From: JAICKM01 sp038228295
GTDB taxonomy: Bacteria; Chloroflexota; Chloroflexia; QHBQ01; JAICKM01
NCBI GenBank assembly: GCA_038228295.1
Contig: JBBRPH010000016.1
Coordinates: 1 to 64,000 of the forward strand
Direction: 5' to 3'
Length of the DNA stretch: 64,000 bases
Positions 57,594 through 64,000 of this stretch are shown piece by piece; the first letter of the stretch is position 1; each line of letters begins with the position of its first letter. The notes under the pieces are model-generated. The model saw nothing but the letters and a program-made list of their open reading frames with translations. It ran no database searches and had not been told where the DNA came from. Made by a program: the position numbers and the translations under genes.

Positions 57594-59525
57594 TTACTTC
57601 AAGAATCCGTCGCCGGAATAGACATTACTGGGATCCCAGAACATCCACCCGGCGGCGCCCGTTTCATCGGCGGCCTGGATCTGCAAACGATACAGGTGCC
57701 CATCATAGGGCAGGTGATTCCAATCGAAGCCCTGCAACCAGGGCCGATATTTGGCCCGTTGGCCGGCGATCCGCGTTTGGGTATACAGCCCTGCCTGCTT
57801 AATGATCTCATACGGATGGGAGTTAGGATCGGGGAAGCCCATCTCGCCGGCGCTAAAATGCGACGGGTAGATCATCGGGCTAATATAATCTGTGTTGCCG
57901 ATTAGCGGGCCGAACACTTGCCCAATGATCCCGTTCAACGGCTTGCCGTCCTGATCGGGCCAAACGGTGTAGCCGAAGATGTCCATCGACATGAACGCAT
58001 CGGTAGCATTTAGCATATCATGGGCCTCGCGCGCGAACTGGGCGATATATTGCGGCTTGCTGGTATCGTCTGCCGGCTGTGAAAAGCTCATATCACCCCA
58101 CTTTTCGCCGGGAGCCGGGTCGGACGGGAAGCGGATGTAGTCGAATTGGATCTCATCGAAGCCCAATCCAGCCGCTTCGCGGGCCAACGCCAGCGGATAT
58201 TGGCGTGCCGCCGGATTAGTCGGGTCCAGCCAGCGTTGCTGCGACAGTTGACCGCCTTTCCAGGGTTTGCCGGTCGCCTTGTTCTGCACCGACAAGCCGG
58301 GATTGGCCTCGGCCACGGCAGGCTGCATGAACGTGACCATGCGGGCGATTACATACAGGTTGTGTTTATGCAGACCGGCGACCACCTCCTTGATATTAGG
58401 CAAGGTTAGGCTGACCGCTTTGCTATCCTGAGCCATTTGCACGCCGGTCTGATAGACCACTTTCGCGTCGTCGTCTTGGATATTGAGGACGATCGCGTTG
58501 ATCTCGGTATTGTCGGCCAGGTCCATGATCGGCTTGTATTTCGGGTCGTAAGTAGCGGCGGCGGCGGTCATATAGAGCGCCTTAACGACAAACGGCTCCA
58601 GTGCGACATCCGCCCCGGCACTACGACCCAGCGGTACATGAGTCAGCTTGTAGCCGGGCATTTTGAAGGTCAGCATCGGGTTGAGCGGCGCGTTGTCAAT
58701 GGCGTAGGTGCCGTCCGGCCCAGTCACGGCCAAGATCATCTTGCTGTTGGTGAAAGGAGTCGGCAGGGCAGGCGGCGGAGTAGGCGTGGCGGTGGGCGGG
58801 ACGGGTGTGGCGCTCGCAGCCGGTACGGCAGTGGGCGTGGCGCCGGCGGTGGTATCAGTCAATACGAGGCCGGGTCGCCCGAGCGGCCAGGCGCCGAACA
58901 ACAACGGAGCGCTGCTGTGGGGCGTCAGCGTCGGCGTGATCGGCGCCGTCGGGGCAGCATCCGCGCCGCCTGCCGACAAATCGATCCGCACGATTACGCC
59001 GTATAGCGGCTTGCCGGTGGCGCTGTCGGTGACACGACCTTTGATCGTCGTCGGGCGCAAACTGATATCCAGCATCGGCCCGCTACCGCTATCCAAGCTG
59101 ACCGGGGCATAGCCGGGCGCGGTCGCCTGCACCGGCGCGCCGGCGCTGACGGCACCCAGGCTATAGGCGCCGTCGGCGCCGCTATCGGTGGCGGCATCCG
59201 GGCCGGTCAGATGGACCCCACCCAGCGGTTTACCGGTATACGCATCCAGCACATGACCGACCAGCGCGCGCGGCACAGCCGTGGCGGTAGGCGGCACAGC
59301 CGTGGCGGTGGGGGGCGCCGGTATATCCGTCGGACCGGCCTGCGTCGGAGCCGGGGTGAGCGCCGCTATAGGCGGGGCCGTCGTCGGCCCCGCCACCACG
59401 GGCGTAATCACCGGCGTGGGACCGAAAATATCACAACCCCCCAACAACAGGGCCAGAGCCAGGCCCGCCGGCATGATACTACGACGAAGCAAAGGCGCAA
59501 CGCGCCGGGAAATGCGCGGAACCAT
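57594..59525 (-). CDS. DUF4015 glycoside-hydrolase-like lipoprotein
   Basis: 643 aa, paralogue of the downstream gene. Signal peptide with lipobox LLGGC (Cys about residue 31), TP-rich linker, carboxypeptidase-regulatory-like domains (about 85-150 and 155-250), then DUF4015 (about 310-640; INAIVLNIQDDDAKVVYQTG, GFDEIQFDYIRFPSDPAPGE, YISPMIYPSHF). Probably processes an envelope glycan outside the membrane. AGGAGG precedes the ATG; the second paralogue starts 25 bp after the stop. Confidence 0.87.
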   Translation of the reverse strand: MVPRISRRVAPLLRRSIMPAGLALALLLGGCDIFGPTPVITPVVAGPTTAPPIAALTPAPTQAGPTDIPAPPTATAVPPTATAVPRALVGHVLDAYTGKPLGGVHLTGPDAATDSGADGAYSLGAVSAGAPVQATAPGYAPVSLDSGSGPMLDISLRPTTIKGRVTDSATGKPLYGVIVRIDLSAGGADAAPTAPITPTLTPHSSAPLLFGAWPLGRPGLVLTDTTAGATPTAVPAASATPVPPTATPTPPPALPTPFTNSKMILAVTGPDGTYAIDNAPLNPMLTFKMPGYKLTHVPLGRSAGADVALEPFVVKALYMTAAAATYDPKYKPIMDLADNTEINAIVLNIQDDDAKVVYQTGVQMAQDSKAVSLTLPNIKEVVAGLHKHNLYVIARMVTFMQPAVAEANPGLSVQNKATGKPWKGGQLSQQRWLDPTNPAARQYPLALAREAAGLGFDEIQFDYIRFPSDPAPGEKWGDMSFSQPADDTSKPQYIAQFAREAHDMLNATDAFMSMDIFGYTVWPDQDGKPLNGIIGQVFGPLIGNTDYISPMIYPSHFSAGEMGFPDPNSHPYEIIKQAGLYTQTRIAGQRAKYRPWLQGFDWNHLPYDGHLYRLQIQAADETGAAGWMFWDPSNVYSGDGFLK

Positions 59526-59579
59526 GAATCCTCCTGAGCGTGATCAGTGAATAGCCGTCTCAACCGAAGGCTCCGTGGT

Positions 59580-59609
59580 ATCATACGGGACACAAGGGTC
59601 GGGTGTCAA
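59580..59609 (-). promoter_or_regulatory. Promoter of the DUF4015 pair
   Basis: On the minus strand TTGACA (59604-59609), 18 bp, TATGAT (59580-59585), about 55 bases before the start codon. Confidence 0.75.
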
Positions 59610-59789
59610 GCGCGATAACGCGCCGACAACTCCACGCATTATTAACCATTTACGGTGCTTGACAGTTCCCGACCGGCGGGCATTGCAGCAAAGAGAAGTA
59701 GCTTGCGGCGAACGCACCGCAAACAGCTAAAGCACGCGAAGATCGCTAAAATCTCTGCGTCTTCGCAGTGCAATCCTACGCTGTGGGGA

Positions 59790-60581
59790 TCAAGTCGCCA
59801 GGGTGCCGGCTTGGTCCAGCAGCGCTTTAATCTGGCGCACTGTGTCTACCGATTGGCCGCGATAGTGGTTGTTGGTGTAGATAAAGGTGGTCGGCGCAGC
59901 CTGCGTCAAGGCTTCGATCTTGGGCACCCACTCCTGCAACTCCTCGGTGGGATAGCTGTAACTGTAGCGTTGCCAGGCTTCGTCGTGCTGCCACCAGTCC
60001 TTATAGTTGCGTCCGTGGAAACGTACATAGGCCACGGGCGCAGTAGCGACCGCGATAGGCGGGATCAGCCCTTTGAGGTGTGGCTCGTCCACACAGCAGT
60101 AGCCCAACCGATTGGCACGCAACAAGTCCATCGTCTCGTCGGAAATCCAGCCGGCGTTGCGGAACTCAATCGCCACCGGCAGGTCGCCCATCTGGTCACG
60201 GAACTGTTTGAGGTAGTCGCGGTTCGCGGCGCTCGGCTTGAACGAGTTCGGGAACTGGGCCGGCACACAGCCCAACTTGCCCGACTCGATCAGCGGAACC
60301 GGCGCGGCAGTGAACCGACCAAACAGCGCCGGGTCTTGCGCTTCGCGCTCGTGCGTCAGTTCTTTGCTCGCCTTGATGCTGAACACAAAATCGTCGGGCA
60401 CATGGGCCGTCATATCGGCCAACGTGCGCGCACTGGGCATCCGGTAGTAAGTGTAGTTGATCTTGGTGGTCTTGAACTCACGCGCGTAAAAAGGCAGCAT
60501 TTCGGTTTTGCCGATACCCTCCGGGTAATACGGTCCAATCCAATCGTCATAACTGTAGCCGCTAGTACCGACATAAAGCAT
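59790..60581 (-). CDS. DUF72 family protein
   Basis: 263 aa. Complete DUF72 TIM-barrel protein: VGTSGYSYDDWIGPYYPEG at the N-terminus, FVFSIKASKELTHER, AIEFRNAGWISDE, AYVRFHGRNY and FIYTNNHYRGQSVDTVRQI. Widely conserved, molecular function not established. Cytoplasmic. Divergent from the MazG fusion gene. Confidence 0.92.
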   Translation of the reverse strand: MLYVGTSGYSYDDWIGPYYPEGIGKTEMLPFYAREFKTTKINYTYYRMPSARTLADMTAHVPDDFVFSIKASKELTHEREAQDPALFGRFTAAPVPLIESGKLGCVPAQFPNSFKPSAANRDYLKQFRDQMGDLPVAIEFRNAGWISDETMDLLRANRLGYCCVDEPHLKGLIPPIAVATAPVAYVRFHGRNYKDWWQHDEAWQRYSYSYPTEELQEWVPKIEALTQAAPTTFIYTNNHYRGQSVDTVRQIKALLDQAGTLAT

Positions 60582-60696
60582 GGTTTAGCCTCCCTTCCAC
60601 TCGCCCTTCGCATAATCAAACCGCGTGCCGGCATCCTAGCAAGCCGTCGCACCGTAAAGGCCCCAGCGACCCCTGCACAGAAGCGCCGTAGTATGG

Positions 60697-60702
60697 TAAG
60701 AT
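60697..60702 (+). promoter_or_regulatory. Possible extended -10 of the MazG fusion gene
   Basis: TGGTAAGAT: a TGn extension before TAAGAT, about 70 bases before the start codon. No clear -35. Confidence 0.4.
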
Positions 60703-60770
60703 GGACCTATACAATCAGCTAAGTATTAACCCGATTTCCGGTTTCTCGTTACACGAAAGTAGACAGAGCC

Positions 60771-62429
60771 ATGAGTCAATTGATCGTCCTCGGCCTGGGG
60801 CCGGGCGCCTGGGAACAGATGACGCTGGAAGCGCGCGAGGTACTGGGCAATGCGCGCACCGTCTGGCTCCGTACCACCACTCACCCCACCGCCGCGCACT
60901 TGCCGCCGCACCTACGGATCGAGAGTTTCGATTATCTGTATGAACGTGAAAGCGACTTCGGGACCGTCTACGGGCAGATCGCGGAGGCGCTGCTGACACA
61001 AGCCCAGGCTGCCGCGCCCGATGCGGCCCCGCTGGTCTATTGCGTGCCTGGTCATCCGCTAGTCGGCGAAGCGTCCGTGCGTCGTTTGCTGCCGCTAGCC
61101 CGCGCCGCCGGGATCGTGGTGCGCATCGTGGCCGGGCTGTCGTTCCTGGAGCCGGTCTGCACCGCGTTGGAGTTGGACCCGTTGGCGCAGGGGTTGCAGA
61201 TCCTCGACGGCACGGAACTGGTCGGCGTGGGCGATCCCACGCCCGATTCCAGCCGCTGGCTCAAACCGGGTGTGGACGAGACCGCGTCGGACCCTGCTGC
61301 GGCGCGGGAGCCGTTCCTGTTCAGCCCGTTCACCGTGCCGGTGCCGCCCGAAGCCTTCCCCACCCTGGCCGGCCTCAGCCCGCTGCTGCCTGCGCTGATC
61401 ACGCAGGTCTATAGTGACGCGGTGGCTGGGGCGGTCAAGCTAGGGCTGCTCGAAAAATACCCGCCTGATCACCCGGCACGTTTGGTCATGGCGGCGGGTG
61501 TGCCGGGGCAAGAGCGCGTGTTGGATGTGCCGCTGGCCGAATTGGATCACGGCCACGGCATCAACCACCTGGCCTGTGTCTACCTGCCGCCGCTCGATCC
61601 ACTGGCCCACCCGCGCGACCTCGACTCACTGGTCTATCTGATGGGCCGCTTGCGCGGGCCGGGCGGCTGCCCATGGGACCGCAAGCAGACACATGAGTCG
61701 CTGCGCCGCTATCTGCAAGAAGAAGCCGCCGAGGCGCTGGATGCGATAGACGCGGGCGACCCGGCTGCGCTGGCCGACGAGTTGGGCGACGTACTGTTGC
61801 AGGTGATTTTCCACGCCCAGGTCGGCGTATCGGCCGAAGAGTTTACGCTAGGCGACATCGTGGCTGCTATCGTCGGCAAGTTGGTGCGCCGCCACCCGCA
61901 TATCTTTGGTACGGTCAGAGTGGCCGATGCCGAGGGCGTGACGCGCAATTGGGAGGCCATCAAGGCAGCGGAACGGCAGAGCAAAGCGGATGCAGCGTCG
62001 GCCGACCCGGATGCGGATTTGGAAGCGACCGCCGACTTGCGCCGAGTGCCCCAAGCATTGCCGGCGCTAGAACAGGCATTGCGTATTTCGGAGCGCGCCG
62101 TCCGCGCCGGCTTCGAATGGGATGATCAGGCCGGCGTGTTTGCCAAGCTGCAAGAAGAATTCGAGGAACTGCGCGCAGCGGTCACGCCGGATCACCGCGC
62201 CGAGGAGTTCGGCGATCTGCTGTTCACGCTGGTGAACGTGGCGCGCTGGTGGGGACTGAACCCTGAAGCCACCCTCCGCGCGACCAATCGTAAGTTCATC
62301 CGCCGGTTCGCCGGCATGGAGCGCCTAGCCCAGGCCGCCGGCCGGCGCCTCGCCGACCTACCCGTGGCCGCGCAAGAAGAGTACTGGCAAGCCGCCAAAC
62401 GCGCCGAGCGGGCGGACGGTGCTGTGTAG
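60771..62429 (+). CDS. mazG: Tetrapyrrole methylase-MazG fusion (YabN-like)
   Basis: 552 aa. N-terminal SAM-dependent tetrapyrrole-methylase fold (about 1-230; LIVLGLGPGAWEQMTLEAREVL, YCVPGHPLVGEASVRRLL, VAGLSFLEPVCTAL). C-terminal MazG nucleoside triphosphate pyrophosphohydrolase (about 280-545; LRGPGGCPWDRKQTHESLRR, EEAAEALDAI, ADELGDVLLQVIFHA; second half FEELR...EEFGDLLFTLVNVARW). Degrades non-canonical NTPs. Same fusion as B. subtilis YabN. An acidic linker lies between the two MazG halves. Confidence 0.94.
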   Translation: MSQLIVLGLGPGAWEQMTLEAREVLGNARTVWLRTTTHPTAAHLPPHLRIESFDYLYERESDFGTVYGQIAEALLTQAQAAAPDAAPLVYCVPGHPLVGEASVRRLLPLARAAGIVVRIVAGLSFLEPVCTALELDPLAQGLQILDGTELVGVGDPTPDSSRWLKPGVDETASDPAAAREPFLFSPFTVPVPPEAFPTLAGLSPLLPALITQVYSDAVAGAVKLGLLEKYPPDHPARLVMAAGVPGQERVLDVPLAELDHGHGINHLACVYLPPLDPLAHPRDLDSLVYLMGRLRGPGGCPWDRKQTHESLRRYLQEEAAEALDAIDAGDPAALADELGDVLLQVIFHAQVGVSAEEFTLGDIVAAIVGKLVRRHPHIFGTVRVADAEGVTRNWEAIKAAERQSKADAASADPDADLEATADLRRVPQALPALEQALRISERAVRAGFEWDDQAGVFAKLQEEFEELRAAVTPDHRAEEFGDLLFTLVNVARWWGLNPEATLRATNRKFIRRFAGMERLAQAAGRRLADLPVAAQEEYWQAAKRAERADGAV

Positions 62430-62496
62430 CTTATAAACTTTTGTAACTAAATGGCTACAAAAACCCGCAAATGGGCGTAGTAGGAGTACAATTCGC

Positions 62497-62526
62497 TTGA
62501 CATTAGCACCCCCAATTTGGTACTAT
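62497..62526 (+). promoter_or_regulatory. Cold-shock gene promoter and long leader
   Basis: TTGACA (62497-62502), 18 bp, TACTAT (62521-62526). The predicted leader to the start codon is about 180 nt and contains the hairpin CCTTTCCC-GTT-GGGAAGG near 62643-62660, a length and structure reminiscent of thermosensing cspA leaders. Confidence 0.7.
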
Positions 62527-62713
62527 TTTAAGTAGAAGTGGGGATTGTCAGTCCAGGTAAACCGTCGCAGCGAGACAATCGCCTCCCCCCCGGCCACCAT
62601 CGGGCCACGCCCACACTTCCCCGGATTGTGAGCATCCCGCGCCTTTCCCGTTGGGAAGGGTAGCGTGTCTGTATCGCGTAAGTAGTAGAACTGTAGTAGA
62701 AAGGTCTCGAACA

Positions 62714-62986
62714 ATGGACAACGCCACCGACCGTACCCACGGCGTAGTCAAGTGGTTTAACGATAGCAAAGGCTACGGCTTTATCACCGGCCCCAACGGC
62801 GAAGACGTGTTTGTGCATTACAGCACGATCACCGGCGAAGGCTTCAAGACCCTCGCAGAAGGGCAAGAAGTCGAGTTCGATCTGCAAACCGGCCCCAAAG
62901 GCTTGCAAGCGGCCAACGTTCGCAAGTCCGCTCCCGCGCCGTTCCGCAGTGGAGTCATGACTGATGCTAGTCCGATGGGCTACTAG
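62714..62986 (+). CDS. Cold-shock domain protein
   Basis: 90 aa. CspA-type OB fold with RNP1 KGYGFIT and RNP2 VFVHYS; THGVVKWFNDSKGYGF at the N-terminus and EGQEVEFDLQTGPKGLQAANV at the end. Adds about 20 unstructured C-terminal residues to the standard 67. RNA chaperone. GAAAGG precedes the ATG; a longer in-frame start at 62651 would lack family similarity. Confidence 0.95.
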   Translation: MDNATDRTHGVVKWFNDSKGYGFITGPNGEDVFVHYSTITGEGFKTLAEGQEVEFDLQTGPKGLQAANVRKSAPAPFRSGVMTDASPMGY

Positions 62987-63007
62987 CACGTAAAGCGTAA
63001 AACGTAA
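62987..63007. repeat. Heptamers after the cold-shock stop
   Basis: TAG, CAC, then GTAAAGC GTAAAAC GTAAGCG, running straight into the terminator stem. Confidence 0.75.
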
Positions 63008-63008
63008 G

Positions 63009-63048
63009 CGGGCGGAGTCGCTAATAACGACTCCGCCCGTTTCGCTTT
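63009..63048. terminator. Terminator between convergent csp and glycosyltransferase genes
   Basis: CGGGCGGAGTCG (63009-63020), loop CTAATAA, CGACTCCGCCCG (63028-63039), then TTTCGCTTT. A perfect 12-bp stem. Confidence 0.82.
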
Positions 63049-63063
63049 CCCACGTACACAATA

Positions 63064-63082
63064 AGTTTTACGTTTTACGCAG
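63064..63082. repeat. Heptamers containing the glycosyltransferase stop
   Basis: In the gene direction GCGTAAAACGTAAAAC; the last codons (encoding RKT) and the TAA stop are themselves heptamer sequence. Confidence 0.7.
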
Positions 63083-64000
63083 CGCCTGATCGTAGGCCGC
63101 TTCAGCCGCAGCCGCGAGGCGCGACCAGGGGAAGACGGTCCAGGCGCGGGCGGCGGCGGCCCGACCCAGCGCTCGGCGGCGAGCAGGATCGGCCAGCAGC
63201 GCTGCGACCCCGGCGGCCAGACCGGGCACGTCGCCCGGCGGCACCAGCAACCCGCTCTCGGCATCCAGATATTCGGCTACCTGACCGACCGCGTGAGCTA
63301 CGATCGGTAGGCCCAGCGCCGCCAGATCGAGCAACTTGACCGGGCATTTAGCGCGGTTGAGCAGCGTATCGCGCATGGGATAGAGCGCTACATCGGCCAG
63401 CGCTAGCGTCGCCCCTAAGTCAGCACCGCCCAACCACCCGGTCATAATCACGCGGTCGCCCAGGCCAAGCGCCGCCGCCCGCGCCTGCAACTCGCGTTCC
63501 TCACCGTGAAACCCCGCGCCGGCGACCAGCAACCGCAAGTCGGGTCGGCGGGGAGCCAGCGCCCGCAGCACGGCGAGCGGCCAATTTAGCGGAAACTCCA
63601 CGAAGCGGGTCCAGAGCAGCAGCACCGGGGCATCTAACGCCAGGCCGTAGCGTGCACGTAAGGCGGCGCGGCGCGGTAGGTCGGCGGCGGCGGCGCGCCA
63701 GGGATCGTATTTCGCGTGGCTCACCCCATTCGGCAGATAGTGGACCCGGCGCGGCGGCACACCCAGCCCCCAGAGTTGCGTTTGCAAGGTGCGACTGGCG
63801 ACGGTGGCGGCGCCTGCCCAGCGTGGCAGCGTGGTTTCTTGCCACTGGAAGAACAGTCGTTGCGCCGCCGAATAGCTGCCCACCCGATTCCAGCCGCCGC
63901 GCCCCTCCCAGTCATCGGTGTCCAACACCCACGGCCGGCCGCGCAAGGTCAGCGCCAGCCCAGCCAGCCCGGCATAGGCTTTGGGTTTGAATACATGGAT
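63068..64000 (-). CDS. GT4-family glycosyltransferase, 5' partial
   Basis: 311 residues visible; the frame stays open to the window edge, so the start lies beyond 64000. GT-B fold, C-terminal part of a GT4 enzyme: VHYLPNGVSHAKYDP, VLLLWTRFVEFPLNW, LLVAGAGFHGEERELQ, VIMTGWLGGADLGATLALADVALYP and the donor-binding PVKLLDLAALGLPIVAHAVGQVAE (E-x7-E region altered: CPVKLLD in place of the usual FGxxxLE). Likely adds a sugar to a lipid or polysaccharide. The stop codon lies in heptamer repeat. Confidence 0.88.
   Translation of the reverse strand: MHVFKPKAYAGLAGLALTLRGRPWVLDTDDWEGRGGWNRVGSYSAAQRLFFQWQETTLPRWAGAATVASRTLQTQLWGLGVPPRRVHYLPNGVSHAKYDPWRAAAADLPRRAALRARYGLALDAPVLLLWTRFVEFPLNWPLAVLRALAPRRPDLRLLVAGAGFHGEERELQARAAALGLGDRVIMTGWLGGADLGATLALADVALYPMRDTLLNRAKCPVKLLDLAALGLPIVAHAVGQVAEYLDAESGLLVPPGDVPGLAAGVAALLADPARRRALGRAAAARAWTVFPWSRLAAAAEAAYDQALRKT

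Noticed and set aside
1..64000. tRNA or rRNA genes
   Set aside because: I saw no T-loop (GTTCRANYC) with matching acceptor stems and no rRNA-like sequence; the only 16S-related string is the 11-nt anti-SD match at 55613-55623.

Overview
The window is GC-rich chromosomal DNA, coding-dense on both strands. It most likely comes from a Chloroflexota bacterium (class Chloroflexia or a relative). That placement is inferred from gene content: a DICT-domain sensor kinase, a DUF43-type branched-polyamine synthase, an alpha2-type GlyRS behind a T-box, Thr/Pro-rich lipoproteins, S-layer-homology modules, a MerR plus VWA operon and paired DUF4015 proteins. There is no rRNA, tRNA or CRISPR array in the window to confirm it.

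Layout. 1-5.4 kb: a single-polypeptide restriction-modification enzyme (5' end outside) overlapping a membrane-fused spermidine-synthase-like gene. 5.5-9.2 kb (minus): a protein with an eCIS-cargo-like QRTAGN motif and a FecR-like anchored protein with a repeat stalk. 9.6-15.9 kb: a MerR/VWA operon with twin palindromic operators, an ABC exporter pair, and a small membrane protein followed by a decayed copy of itself. 15.9-19.5 kb (minus): a tight operon of branched-polyamine synthase, acetyltransferase, AdoMet decarboxylase, FkbH-like HAD enzyme and acyl carrier protein. 19.7-24.2 kb: an atypical histidine kinase, a membrane-anchored Cas4-like nuclease and glnA. 24.4-31.4 kb (minus): a membrane protein and tandem GNAT, then PucR-type regulator, small protein, purine nucleoside phosphorylase and recO. 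31.5-38.3 kb: T-box and glyS, lipoprotein and fragments, a redoxin, and a GT39-like/PA14 membrane protein. 38.4-46.3 kb: a double-kelch SLH protein, uvrA with a LexA-type box, DUF1801 and M29 aminopeptidase. 46.5-51.4 kb: FHA, FHA, Ig-like, VanW and Nudix genes. 51.5-59.6 kb: priA, two LysM proteins, a free-standing structured RNA unit and two DUF4015 proteins. 59.8-64 kb: DUF72, MazG fusion, cold-shock protein and a partial glycosyltransferase.

Two features stand out as possible undescribed biology. The first is a short transcription unit at 55532-55749. It has a consensus promoter, an 11-nt perfect Shine-Dalgarno, a 13-codon ORF, mutually exclusive hairpins that bury or free that Shine-Dalgarno, and an intrinsic terminator, with no downstream gene on its strand. 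The second is the polyamine operon joined to an FkbH/ACP pair, which suggests a modified or acylated branched polyamine.

Across the window there are heptanucleotide repeats (7-nt period, like cyanobacterial STRR sequences). They sit directly after stop codons, often followed by a terminator hairpin, and they also occur inside four coding regions, where the reading frame is kept.
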